64,000 nt of DNA. Source: Chelativorans xinjiangensis. Its GTDB lineage: Bacteria > Pseudomonadota > Alphaproteobacteria > Rhizobiales > Rhizobiaceae. Both the position numbers and the translations under genes were made by a program. The stretch's first letter is position 1, and the number at the start of each line of letters is the position of its first letter. The stretch is from positions 1-64,000 of the forward strand of contig NZ_WQNH01000021.1 in NCBI RefSeq assembly GCF_009812055.1. Direction: 5' to 3'. The notes under the pieces are model-generated. The model was not told the DNA's origin. It did no database searches and was given only the letters and a program-made list of their open reading frames with translations. Below, one piece after another: positions 17,486-25,637 of this stretch.

Positions 17486-18718
17486 TCACGCGTTGAGGAA
17501 CTCGTCCCAGCGCTGGATCAGGTGGTCGTACTCGTCCGGCCACTGATGCCAGTAGGCAACGTTGGCCGCGCGCTCCTCCAGCGAGCCGCCATCGCGCAGA
17601 TCGCCCTCCTTGATGCCGCGCTCGGGTTCGCCGACCCAGGGCTTGCCCTCATACCAGAAGGCATATTTGTCCGGGTCCATCACGTCCTTGATATTGGTGC
17701 TGGGCGAGTAGTAGCCCTGCTCCGTGACGGCGATGGCCGGCGGGCCGGAGAGCCAGAAATTGGCGTAGGCGATGACCGCCTCGCGATTGGGCGTGCCCGC
17801 GATCATCGAGGGTCCGATGGTCCAACCGCGCGTGCCTTCCACCGGCGTGGCGTATTTCGCCGGACGCCCCTGTGCCTTGACGGCCATGACCGCCGGCTGC
17901 CAGGCATCGGAAACGACCATTTCGCCCGATGCCATCAGGTTCACCAGCTCGCCGAAATCACCCCACAGGGCACGGAATTGCCCGTCCTTCTTCTTGGAGA
18001 TCAGGAACGAGGTCGCCTCGTCGATTTCCTCGACGGTCGGGTTGCCGGGGTTCTTCGCGTCGAGATGGCCGAGCGTGTTCATGGCAATGATGGCCTGGCC
18101 GATGGCGATCAGCGGATCGACATTGAGGCCCGAGCGGCCGCGCCATTTCTCGTCGAAGAGCGCGGTCCAGCTGTTGGCTTCCTCATCGCTTACGACGTCG
18201 GGATTGTAGCCGATCGAATCGTAGTTGTAGACGGCCGGCACCATGTAGAGCTTGGTCTGTTCCTCATCGGCCCAGATCTGGCCGACGATCTGCGCACGAC
18301 GCTCCCACTTGTCGCTCTCCTTGGTGAAGGTGTCACGAATGCTGCTCCAGTTGGGAAGGTCAGTGGTGGCGATCGGCTCCACATTGTTGGTTGCTATGAC
18401 GGCCGGCAGGCGTTCGGCGATCACTTCCCAGCAATCGTAGTCGGCGGCACCGGAGAGAATGCGCGTCTGGCTGTCGGGATAGGTGGATGCCGTGCCGGAC
18501 ACGGAACCGACACCGCTCTCGTTCTTGAACATGTCCAGAATGCGGTCCTGCACCGTGACCGAAAGGCCGATGGTGCGCAACTGCTGGTCTGCGAGCGATT
18601 GCGCGAAGGCAGCCTGTGAACGCAGGAACGGCGACAAACCGCCCATTGCCAGCGCAGCGGCGCCTGCGCCGCCTCCCTTCAACATGGTGCGTCTATTCAG
18701 CATCGGATATCTTCTCAT
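17486..18718 (-). CDS. ABC transporter substrate-binding protein with Tat signal
   Basis: A 410-residue PotD-like binding protein. The N-terminus carries a twin-arginine signal (NRRTMLKGGGAGAAALAMGG) with a cleavage region near AFAQS. Start ATG at 18718 follows GGGGA; an in-frame ATG at 18703 immediately before the NRR motif is equally possible. Export by Tat means it folds before leaving the cytoplasm. It is paralogous to the signal-less protein at 12674. It serves the permeases at 20290 and 21138; the ligand is unknown but, from the operon, probably a small nitrogenous compound. Confidence 0.9.
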   Translation of the reverse strand: MRRYPMLNRRTMLKGGGAGAAALAMGGLSPFLRSQAAFAQSLADQQLRTIGLSVTVQDRILDMFKNESGVGSVSGTASTYPDSQTRILSGAADYDCWEVIAERLPAVIATNNVEPIATTDLPNWSSIRDTFTKESDKWERRAQIVGQIWADEEQTKLYMVPAVYNYDSIGYNPDVVSDEEANSWTALFDEKWRGRSGLNVDPLIAIGQAIIAMNTLGHLDAKNPGNPTVEEIDEATSFLISKKKDGQFRALWGDFGELVNLMASGEMVVSDAWQPAVMAVKAQGRPAKYATPVEGTRGWTIGPSMIAGTPNREAVIAYANFWLSGPPAIAVTEQGYYSPSTNIKDVMDPDKYAFWYEGKPWVGEPERGIKEGDLRDGGSLEERAANVAYWHQWPDEYDHLIQRWDEFLNA

Positions 18719-18752
18719 CTTTCAGTTCCCCATCTTTGTTTGCCCAGTTTCC

Positions 18753-19526
18753 TCAGTAGCGGCCCACCAGCAGGCCTCCATCCACCGTCAGCACCTGCCC
18801 TGTCAGGTAACGTGCCGCAGGCGAAGCCAGAAAATGGATGACGTCGGCGATGTCCTCCGGCTCGCCGAGCCGGCCCATGGGGATGAAGGCGGCAGCCTTT
18901 TCTGCGCCTTCCGGCCCAAGGGAATGCTTCTCGGAAAGGAGCTGCGCGGTACGGATGTAGCCGGGGGCCACCCCGTTGACGCGAACGCCGTCGGCGGCAA
19001 GCTCCACCGCCAACCCGCGCACCAGCCCGACCACACCGGACTTGGCGGCGGAATAATGCACATGCTCACCCCAGCCATAGGCCACGCCCATGATGGAGGA
19101 CAGGCACACGATCGATCCCGCGCCTGCCGCGCGCATGGCCGGCACCGCCGGCCGGATGACACGCACCATGCCCTTCAGGTCGATGTCGAAGGTGTAGTCC
19201 CATTTCTCGTCCGAGAGCTCACCGAGCGGGACGCGATGGGCGATGCCGGCATTGGCTACGATCACATCGATATGGCCGTGCTCCTCGTTGAGCCGCGCGA
19301 CGAGCGCATCGGCGGCTTCCGTCGAGCGCACGTCGAGCGGTGCGAATTCCGCCGACCCTCCGTTTTCGGCGATCTTCTGCGCGAGCGCCCTGCCCTCCGC
19401 ATCCAGTATGTCCGTGACCACGACATGATCACCGGCACGCGCGAAGGTCTCGCAAGCGGCGCGGCCGATGCCGATGCCGCCACCGGTGACGAGAACGATA
19501 CGTTTCCTTGGTTTCGTGTCGGCCAT
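18753..19526 (-). CDS. Short-chain dehydrogenase/reductase (first of two)
   Basis: A 257-residue classical SDR. The nucleotide-binding glycine motif is VTGGGIGIGRA, the structural motif is NAG (VANAGIAHR), the catalytic residues are in SSIMG and YSAAKSG, and VNGVAPGYIRT follows. I chose ATG at 19526 with GGAG about twelve bases upstream; the longer frame starts with TTG at 19550 and overlaps the preceding gene. The extended length and Asp after strand 2 (VVTDILD) favour NAD(H). Only ~20 bp separate it from the second SDR, so the pair may carry out consecutive oxidations on an imported alcohol or ketone. Confidence 0.9.
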   Translation of the reverse strand: MADTKPRKRIVLVTGGGIGIGRAACETFARAGDHVVVTDILDAEGRALAQKIAENGGSAEFAPLDVRSTEAADALVARLNEEHGHIDVIVANAGIAHRVPLGELSDEKWDYTFDIDLKGMVRVIRPAVPAMRAAGAGSIVCLSSIMGVAYGWGEHVHYSAAKSGVVGLVRGLAVELAADGVRVNGVAPGYIRTAQLLSEKHSLGPEGAEKAAAFIPMGRLGEPEDIADVIHFLASPAARYLTGQVLTVDGGLLVGRY

Positions 19527-19546
19527 GACGAGCTCTTCTCCAATCT

Positions 19547-20293
19547 TCAAAGCATCACGTCGCCGGAATTCGGCCCGAGCGTCTGGCCGACGAACAGCGC
19601 ACCGTCCGGCGAGGCGAGAAAGGCGACCGCGCCCGCGACCTCCCGCGGCTCGCCGAAGCGGCCAAGCGGAAGCGCGGCCGCCTTTGCCTTCTTCCAGTCA
19701 TCCGAGAGTGCTTCGACCAGCGGCGTGTTGATGGGTCCGGGCGCGATGGCGTTCACGCGCACACCGCGTGTGCTCACCTCGCGGGCCAGCGATTTCGTCA
19801 TGGCAATGATCGCGCCCTTGGCACCGGCATAGTGGACAAGCTCCACGCCGCCGACCTGCCCGAGCTGCGAGGCGATATTGACGATGACGCCCTCGCCCCT
19901 CTCGAGCATTGCCGGGAGCACGGCGCGGATCATGAGGAAAGTACCGCGAACGTGGACCGCGAACATGCGCTCGAATTCGGCGAGCGAAATATCGAGAAAC
20001 GCGGCCTGGTGGCCGTGGCCGGCATTGTTGACCAACAGGTCGATGCCGCCGAAACGCGCGCTGGCGGCCTCGATCATGTCCTCCACCGCCGCCTCGCTGG
20101 ACACGTCGGCGGCGAAAGGTGCGGCGACGCCGCCATTGGCGACGATCGCATCTGCCGTGCGCGCGCTCGCTTCAGCCGACAGATCGTTGACGGCGACGCG
20201 GAAGCCCTCATGCGCCAGGCGCTCCGCTATGGCGGCCCCGATGCCGGACCCCGCGCCGGTGACGAGCGCGACCTTGCCCGCTGCCGGGCTCAT
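19547..20293 (-). CDS. Short-chain dehydrogenase/reductase (second of two)
   Basis: A 248-residue classical SDR. It has VTGAGSGIGAA for the cofactor, NNAGHGH, and YAGAKGA for the catalytic Tyr/Lys. VRVNAIAPGPINTPL follows. The segment VAVNDLSAE suggests NAD(H) use. Its start overlaps the stop of the upstream permease by 4 bp, so it is translated as part of the transporter operon. It is only a distant relative of its neighbour at 18753. FabG-like SDRs act on many substrates, and nothing in the sequence settles which. Confidence 0.9.
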   Translation of the reverse strand: MSPAAGKVALVTGAGSGIGAAIAERLAHEGFRVAVNDLSAEASARTADAIVANGGVAAPFAADVSSEAAVEDMIEAASARFGGIDLLVNNAGHGHQAAFLDISLAEFERMFAVHVRGTFLMIRAVLPAMLERGEGVIVNIASQLGQVGGVELVHYAGAKGAIIAMTKSLAREVSTRGVRVNAIAPGPINTPLVEALSDDWKKAKAAALPLGRFGEPREVAGAVAFLASPDGALFVGQTLGPNSGDVML

Positions 20294-21135
20294 GCGGCCT
20301 CCTCCTGTCCCTTGAAGGACCGCGCCGAGCGCACCGCGCGCAGCATCAGCAGCGCGTAGATCAGCAGAAGCGTGAAGGAGAACAGCGTGGTAAGCACGCC
20401 GAAGGCGAAGATGTTCGGATAGATCTCGACCGAGAAGGTCCCGTAGATCGTCAGCGGCAGGGTGAGCTCACGACCCGAGGTGAAGAGTGTGCGCGAGAAC
20501 TCGTCATAGGAAAGCGTGAAGGAGAACAGCATCGCCGACAGCACGCCCGGGAAGATCATCGGGAAGGTCACGCGGCGGAATGTCTGTGCGGGCGACACGC
20601 CGAGCGACAGGGACGCTTCCTCCACGCTGCGGTCGAAGCGGTTGAAGATCGCCAGCATGACCAGGAAGGCGAAGGGGAAGGTGTAGACCACGTGCAGCAC
20701 GAAGGCGGTGCCCCACCAGCTCCGGTTGATGCCGAGAAGATTGCTGAGCAACGCCATTCCGAGCCCGACCAGCACGCCCGGCACTATCATGCCGAGGATG
20801 ACGAGATAGAAGACCACACCGGATCCCTTGAAGCGGGTGCGGAAGCCCTGAGCCGTGACGACGCCGAGCACGGTGGAGACGACGGTGGTCATCACCGCCA
20901 GCGTCAGCGAACGCAGCAGGCTGTCGCCAATGGGCAGGCGGGAGATGCGGCCGGGCTCGGTCATCCCGAGCAGATGCCGGTACCAATAGGTCGACCACTC
21001 GATGATCGGGAATTGCGGCCCGCCCCCGGCACCCTGGAACGACAGGATGGCGAGCACGATCATCGGACCGTAGAGGAAGAGGATGAAGGCGGCGCAGTAG
21101 ACGCCGAGAATCGGCTTCAGCACACGTGCTTCCAT
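20290..21135 (-). CDS. ABC transporter permease (PotC-type)
   Basis: A 281-residue permease with hydrophobic segments from residue ~8 (LKPILGVYCAAFILFLYGPM) through the C-terminus. The EAA loop (VEEASLSLGVSPAQTFRRV) is at ~185-205. I chose ATG at 21135, preceded by AGGAAGGAG; the same open frame runs on into the upstream gene but with non-homologous sequence. It follows its partner permease by 2 bp and overlaps the SDR gene by 4 bp. The C-terminal tail RSFKGQEEAA is cytoplasmic. Confidence 0.9.
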   Translation of the reverse strand: MEARVLKPILGVYCAAFILFLYGPMIVLAILSFQGAGGGPQFPIIEWSTYWYRHLLGMTEPGRISRLPIGDSLLRSLTLAVMTTVVSTVLGVVTAQGFRTRFKGSGVVFYLVILGMIVPGVLVGLGMALLSNLLGINRSWWGTAFVLHVVYTFPFAFLVMLAIFNRFDRSVEEASLSLGVSPAQTFRRVTFPMIFPGVLSAMLFSFTLSYDEFSRTLFTSGRELTLPLTIYGTFSVEIYPNIFAFGVLTTLFSFTLLLIYALLMLRAVRSARSFKGQEEAA

Positions 21136-21137
21136 GG

Positions 21138-22073
21138 CTACATCTCCTTCCTGACATTGACGATACGCAGCAGCACGGTGATGACGGCGGCGATGATGGT
21201 GGTGAGAATGACGCCAGCGACGGAAGCGAAGGCCCATTTGAGCGAGCCCACCTGCGAGACGATGATGTTGCCCAGCAGGTTGACCTTGCGGCCGGAAAGC
21301 GAGGCGGCGGTGGCAAACTCGCCGAGCACCATGACCGAGACGAAGATCGCCCCGACGATCACCCCCGGCAGCGACAGCGGCAGGATGATCTTGAAGAAGA
21401 TGCGCCCGAAGCCGGCACCGAGATCGCGCGCCGCCTCGATCACGCTCGGATCGATGCGGCTGAGCATGAAGGTGATCGGCCCGACCATGAAGACGCAGTA
21501 AATCTGCGTCATGCCGACCAGCACCGCGAACTCCGAGAATAGGAGTGTCGTCAACGGCGTGTCGATGATGCCGAGCTTCAGCAGGATCGTGTTTATGGCG
21601 CCTTCGGTGCCGAGCATCGGACGCCAGGCGATCACGCGGATCAGAAACGAGGTCCAGAAGGGAATGATGCAGACGACCAGCAATGCGGTCTGCAGGGTCT
21701 GGTTGCGCACCATCAGACCGATGAACAGCGCCACCGGGTAGCCGATGATCAGCGTCGCCGCGAGAACGACCGCCCAGATGCGCACCGTGGCCCAGGTCGA
21801 TGCCAGATATGTGGGGCTCGTCAGGAAGCGCACCCAGCTGTCGACAGTCAGCGTCGGCTCGACGGTGAAGGTGGTCTGGGTCCAGAACGACACATAGATG
21901 ACCATGACCAGGGGCAGCACCATGAACAGCGCCATCCACAGCACGCCTGGGCTGATGAGCATCAGCGCGGTGCGACGCTCCTGCCGCGCTCTGCGCTCGG
22001 CCGGCGACGCGCCGTTTTCTCCGCCTTGCGCCTGCACCGCGCCCTGCACTTGCTCGCCGGCAAACTCCATCAT
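21138..22073 (-). CDS. ABC transporter permease (PotB-type)
   Basis: A 311-residue permease. An unusual ~40-residue hydrophilic N-terminus precedes the first membrane helix (LMLISPGVLWMALFMVLPLV). Five more helices follow, with an EAA loop IEAARDLGAGFGRIFFKIIL at ~215-235. The start ATGATGGAG at 22073 overlaps the stop of the ATPase gene by 4 bp; the long open frame up to 22628 is antisense-like noise inside that gene. It forms the channel with the product at 20290. Confidence 0.9.
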   Translation of the reverse strand: MMEFAGEQVQGAVQAQGGENGASPAERRARQERRTALMLISPGVLWMALFMVLPLVMVIYVSFWTQTTFTVEPTLTVDSWVRFLTSPTYLASTWATVRIWAVVLAATLIIGYPVALFIGLMVRNQTLQTALLVVCIIPFWTSFLIRVIAWRPMLGTEGAINTILLKLGIIDTPLTTLLFSEFAVLVGMTQIYCVFMVGPITFMLSRIDPSVIEAARDLGAGFGRIFFKIILPLSLPGVIVGAIFVSVMVLGEFATAASLSGRKVNLLGNIIVSQVGSLKWAFASVAGVILTTIIAAVITVLLRIVNVRKEM

Positions 22074-23149
22074 GCGGCCCTTTCGGTGAACGAGATGACG
22101 TCTCGCGGATCGAAGGCGAGTTTGTAGAGCGCGCCACTCTCGAAGCTCCGCGGCGGCGGCCCACTCAAATGAGCGACCACCTGAAGCAGCGTCCCATCGT
22201 CCATTCGGAAGAAGGACAGAACCGACGAACCGTTGAATTCGCTTGCGACGAAACGTGCCGGGATCACCGCATCCAGGGGTTCGGCGGCGTCGGCCGCCAC
22301 AACGGAAATCCGATCGAAACGGAGCGCCACGTCGACAGGCGCGCCGTCCTGCGGAACCGGATGGTCCGGCAGCGGAAAACGCGCGCCGTCGGCGTGAAAG
22401 TGCCCGCCCTCGGCCTTCCCCGAAAGGACGTTGTACGCGTTCAGATGCCGGGCGACATCGGCATTGAGCGGCGCGGAAAAGAGAGAGGATGCCGGCGCGA
22501 TCTGCGCAACGGAGCCCGCCGACAGAACGGCCACCGTGTCGCCCATCAAAAGCGCCTCGGTCTCGCTGCCGGTCACATGGAGAAAGGTGACCTTCAAGCG
22601 CTCGCGAATGGCGCGCAGCTCGTCGCACATGCGTTCGCGCAGATTGGCATCGAGCGCGCCCAAGGGCTCATCGAGCAGCACCATGCGCGGCTCCGTGACA
22701 AGCGTGCGTGCAAGCGCCACGCGCTGTCGTTGGCCACCGGATATGGCCGTAACCTTGCGCGCCTCCAGCCCCTCCAGACCCACGAGACGAACGATGTCGG
22801 CCACCCGCTGGCGGACATCCGCCGGGTCGACGACCGGCTCCTGCTCGCGGTATCGCAGGCCGAAGGCGATGTTGTTCTCGACACTCAGATGCGGGAAGAG
22901 CGCGAAGTTCTGAAACACGAAGCCGATGCCGCGCCGGTGCGGCGCAACGCCATTCAGGTGCTTGCCGTCATAGCTGACGGTGCCGCTGTCCGGCTCCTCG
23001 AAACCTGCAATGACCCGCAGAAGGCTGGTCTTGCCGCTGCCGCTCGCGCCGAGGAGCGAGACATAGGCGTCGTCAGGAATCGTGACGCTCAGGCGATCGA
23101 GAGCCGTGAAGGCTCCGTAGCGCTTGGTGACCGAATTCAGCGATAGCAA
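22070..23149 (-). CDS. ABC transporter ATP-binding protein lacking the H-loop histidine
   Basis: About 359 residues. Walker A (GASGSGKTS), Q-loop (FQNFALF), signature ([13 protein letters not shown]) and Walker B (MVLLDEPLGALD) are normal. The switch region reads FLHVTGSETEAL, with Gly where PotA/MalK proteins have the H-loop His of VTHDQ. The H-loop histidine positions the gamma-phosphate and is normally needed for hydrolysis, so this site may be weak or degenerate. I prefer TTG at 23149 because GGAGAGGAGGG lies immediately before it; GTG at 23167 is the longer option. It is the first gene of the eleven-gene operon, beneath a GntR-type operator. Confidence 0.88.
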   Translation of the reverse strand: MLSLNSVTKRYGAFTALDRLSVTIPDDAYVSLLGASGSGKTSLLRVIAGFEEPDSGTVSYDGKHLNGVAPHRRGIGFVFQNFALFPHLSVENNIAFGLRYREQEPVVDPADVRQRVADIVRLVGLEGLEARKVTAISGGQRQRVALARTLVTEPRMVLLDEPLGALDANLRERMCDELRAIRERLKVTFLHVTGSETEALLMGDTVAVLSAGSVAQIAPASSLFSAPLNADVARHLNAYNVLSGKAEGGHFHADGARFPLPDHPVPQDGAPVDVALRFDRISVVAADAAEPLDAVIPARFVASEFNGSSVLSFFRMDDGTLLQVVAHLSGPPPRSFESGALYKLAFDPRDVISFTERAA

Positions 23150-23193
23150 GCTTCCCTCCTCTCCCACGATGTGTCATCATCAAAAGATGAGTA

Positions 23194-23201
23194 TGTATAC
23201 A
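23194..23201. promoter_or_regulatory. Palindrome TGTATACA, probable GntR operator
   Basis: TATGTATACAAAC contains the perfect 8-bp palindrome TGTATACA. GntR/FadR proteins typically bind short GTATAC-centred palindromes. It lies ~45 bp before the chosen start of the first transporter gene and on the side facing the divergent gntR gene, so it is well placed to control the operon. The local AT richness here (caaaagatgagtatgtatac) also suits a promoter. Direct binding is inference. Confidence 0.5.
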
Positions 23202-23615
23202 AACACGTTATTATCGGATCGCGCAAGCCGGCATGTGCCTTTTCTTCTCGCGCGGCCAGGCGGGGCGGTCGCATATCCTTGTTTTCCGCGGCTTCCGGCC
23301 GGCGCACGGTCGTTTCGCGGCGCACCGCACTGGTGCCCTCCGCGTCGTTCCGGCGCTTGTTCTTCGCTTCCGGGACCAAAGGTAGAAACGAAAACCCGCT
23401 CCTGTCTTTGGGCAAGAGTGCTCAAATCGTTGTCCGGCAGCGCACGAGGAGACCTCTGCCCCGACCGCTTCGACAGCCTTGTTTTCAGGCATTCGGGCGC
23501 GATCGCGAGCAGAAGGCTGCACAAAAAATGATCTTTGTATTCCAGACTCACCTGCAGCGTGTATTTTTGCCATTGAAGCCTGCGGCGAGAAAAGCCAAAA
23601 CCGGAGCGGGGCCCA
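23202..23615. other. Intergenic region between the importer operon and its GntR regulator
   Basis: About 410 bp with no convincing gene. Open frames on both strands (up to ~150 codons) are rich in Arg/Gly/Pro and match nothing I know. It is long for a divergent promoter region in such a dense window, so a small RNA or long leader is possible, but I see no hairpin or conserved motif that demonstrates one. Confidence 0.45.
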
Positions 23616-24629
23616 ATGACCCGGACAGAGATGAATTCCGCCACGCCTTCCACCAGAACGCCGCTTTACCTTTCGGCGGCCGAGACGATCCGCGCCAACA
23701 TAAGGACGGGCGTACTCGGTCGCGGCCTGGTGCTTCTGGAAGGGCCGATTGCGGAGCACCTGAAAATCTCGCGCAGTTCCGTGAAGCGCGCGCTTGCATT
23801 GCTTGAGACGGAAGGCGCCGTCACCCGCTTCAATGGCCGCGGCTATCTGGTCGGCCCGCCCGGCACGGACATCGCGCCGGTGCGCAAGGACATCAAGACA
23901 CTCGATCTCTTGGTCGAAGAAGCTCATGACGAATCCCTCAACAGGCCCAACTGGAAACGCATTCACGACCAGGTGGAGAGCGACGTTTCCTCCTGCCTCG
24001 TGTTTGGCCAGTACCGGATCGTCGAAAGCGACCTCGCGGCGTATTTCGACGTCAGCCGCACGGTGATCCGCGATGTTCTGGGACGCCTGCAGGAGCGCGG
24101 CCTTGTAACGAAAAGCTCGACGTCGCGCTGGCTGGTCGGCCCGCTGACGGCAAAATCCATCAAGAACAAGTTCGAGTTGCGCATTATCCTGGAGGTGGCC
24201 GCGCTGCGTTCGGCGGCACCATTCATCGACAAGATCGCGCTGGAGCGTCTGTGCAGGCAGATGGAAGAAACCGAGCGCCAGGGTGGTCCGATCGAGGCCG
24301 AGCGGTGGTTCGGGCTTGTCAACACGTTCATTGATCTTGCCATCCTTTCCACTCCCAATCGCGACCTGCGCTCGCTGATTTCCAACAACCGGAAGACGCT
24401 GCAGGCCTCGCAGAAGGCGCTTTTCAATCTCGGGCTCGCGGGCGACGCCCTGTCGATCCGCGAAATCCGGATGATCGGCGAACTGCTCATCGTCGGCGCC
24501 ACGCAAAGCGCCGCAGAACTTTTGGAGAACCACCTCTCCAAATCGCGCGACCGCACAATCGCGCAACTCAAGATCGTCGCCGTCCTGCCCCAGCCGGGGC
24601 ATTTGGCGCCTTATCTTATTCCCGTCTGA
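23616..24629 (+). CDS. GntR-family regulator with two winged-helix domains
   Basis: A 337-residue protein. Residues ~15-75 form one GntR-like winged helix (IAEHLKISRSSVKRALALLE ... GRGYLVGPP). Residues ~113-170 form a second (LAAYFDVSRTVIRDVLGRLQ ... SRWLVGPL), followed by an FCD-like all-helical effector domain (ELRIILEVAALRSAAPF, RQMEETERQGG). Ordinary FadR/VanR proteins have a single winged helix and ~230 residues, so the ~100 extra residues are a genuine N-terminal addition. The ATG at 23616 has GGAG about ten bases upstream. It is divergent from the eleven-gene operon and probably controls it through the TGTATACA site. Confidence 0.88.
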   Translation: MTRTEMNSATPSTRTPLYLSAAETIRANIRTGVLGRGLVLLEGPIAEHLKISRSSVKRALALLETEGAVTRFNGRGYLVGPPGTDIAPVRKDIKTLDLLVEEAHDESLNRPNWKRIHDQVESDVSSCLVFGQYRIVESDLAAYFDVSRTVIRDVLGRLQERGLVTKSSTSRWLVGPLTAKSIKNKFELRIILEVAALRSAAPFIDKIALERLCRQMEETERQGGPIEAERWFGLVNTFIDLAILSTPNRDLRSLISNNRKTLQASQKALFNLGLAGDALSIREIRMIGELLIVGATQSAAELLENHLSKSRDRTIAQLKIVAVLPQPGHLAPYLIPV

Positions 24630-24630
24630 A

Positions 24631-24652
24631 AGCGCGGTTCGCGACCCGCGCT
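24631..24652. terminator. Bidirectional hairpin between gntR and pxpC
   Basis: AGCGCGG and CCGCGCT pair perfectly over 7 bp around an 8-nt loop in the 33-bp gap between two convergent genes. It starts two bases after the gntR stop. No U-tract is present in either direction. Its position makes a shared terminator likely. Confidence 0.5.
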
Positions 24653-24662
24653 ACCGTCCGGA

Positions 24663-25637
24663 CTATCGGAGCGCCGTTCGCAAGCGGTCGAGCATGGCCG
24701 CGCGCTGGCGGCGTGCATCGAGCGCCTCCTCCATCGTTGCCCGGCGAAAATGCGTGCGGGTGTTGGGCTGCAACTGGCCAATCAGGTCCATGTCGGCGGA
24801 AATCACCGTTCCGATCATGAAATAGCCGCCGCCCGAGACCGCATCTCGATGCAGGATGATCGGCTCGGTTCCACCAGGCACCTGCACCGATCCGTACGGA
24901 TAACAGCTACCCACGATATTGGAGGGATCCGACCCGGCACCGAACGGCTGTTCACGCTCGATGAACTCCAGCGGCGTGCCGCCCTTGAAGCGATACCCCA
25001 TGCGGTCGGCTTCAGGTGCCACCCTCCACTCTTCATCGAAGAACCGGTCGAGCGATTCCCTGGTGACGCGGTGATCATACAGTCCTGGGAGGATGCGGAG
25101 CTCGACCGGCATCGGCGATTTCCGCCGAAGACCCTCCGGAACGGATTTTCCCGCCGCCGGCTTCGTGGCGTCCTGACCAACCGGCAGCTCGTCGCCGGCG
25201 GTAATCGCGCGACCTTCGAAGCCGCCGAGGGCGCCGATCGGATAGGTGGAGCGGCTGCCGAGCGCCGCCGGCACGTCGATGCCGCCGGCGACGGCGATGT
25301 AGATGCGCGCTCCGGCCGCCAGGAAGTCGAAGCTGAGCACCTGTCCGGCCTTGACCGGCAGCGCGGTCCAATCGGGCTTCACCTCGCCGTCGATCTTGAC
25401 CGGCATCTCGGCGCCGGTGACGGCAACGACCGTATCGGTCTGAAACGCGAGCGTCGGACCGACGAAGACCGCCTCGAGCCCCGCCGCGCCCTCGTCATTT
25501 CCAACCAGCAGGTTGGCCGCGCGCAACGCGAAACGGTCCATCGCGCCGGAAACCGGGATTCCGAGATGAAAATAGCCGGGGCGACCGAGATCCTGTACGC
25601 TGGTCAGCAGGCCCGGATCGAGCACCTTAATCGTCAT
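24663..25637 (-). CDS. pxpC: 5-oxoprolinase subunit C / KipA (AHS2) carboxyltransferase-like protein
   Basis: A 324-residue AHS2 protein. The N-terminal TSVQDLGRPGYFHLGIPVSGAMD is the family hallmark, followed by the GGIDVP and GSRSTYPIGALGGFEGR blocks and GRPTEPI-like VPGGTEPIILHRDAVSGGGY. PxpB and PxpC together form the ATP-dependent part of 5-oxoprolinase in bacteria. The same AHS1-AHS2 fold is the carboxyltransferase domain of urea carboxylase. It overlaps pxpB by 11 bp and is the last gene of the operon, before a convergent terminator hairpin. Confidence 0.93.
   Translation of the reverse strand: MTIKVLDPGLLTSVQDLGRPGYFHLGIPVSGAMDRFALRAANLLVGNDEGAAGLEAVFVGPTLAFQTDTVVAVTGAEMPVKIDGEVKPDWTALPVKAGQVLSFDFLAAGARIYIAVAGGIDVPAALGSRSTYPIGALGGFEGRAITAGDELPVGQDATKPAAGKSVPEGLRRKSPMPVELRILPGLYDHRVTRESLDRFFDEEWRVAPEADRMGYRFKGGTPLEFIEREQPFGAGSDPSNIVGSCYPYGSVQVPGGTEPIILHRDAVSGGGYFMIGTVISADMDLIGQLQPNTRTHFRRATMEEALDARRQRAAMLDRLRTALR

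Noticed and set aside
20290-22164. 624-codon and 496-codon uninterrupted minus-strand frames suggesting fused permeases
   Set aside because: The N-terminal parts are His/Arg-rich out-of-frame translations of the neighbouring permease or ATPase; true starts with ribosome sites or overlaps lie at 21135 and 22073.
23168-23615. Possible riboswitch or small RNA in the long gap before gntR
   Set aside because: No conserved riboswitch core or stable terminator-type hairpin could be recognised by eye; only the TGTATACA palindrome stands out.
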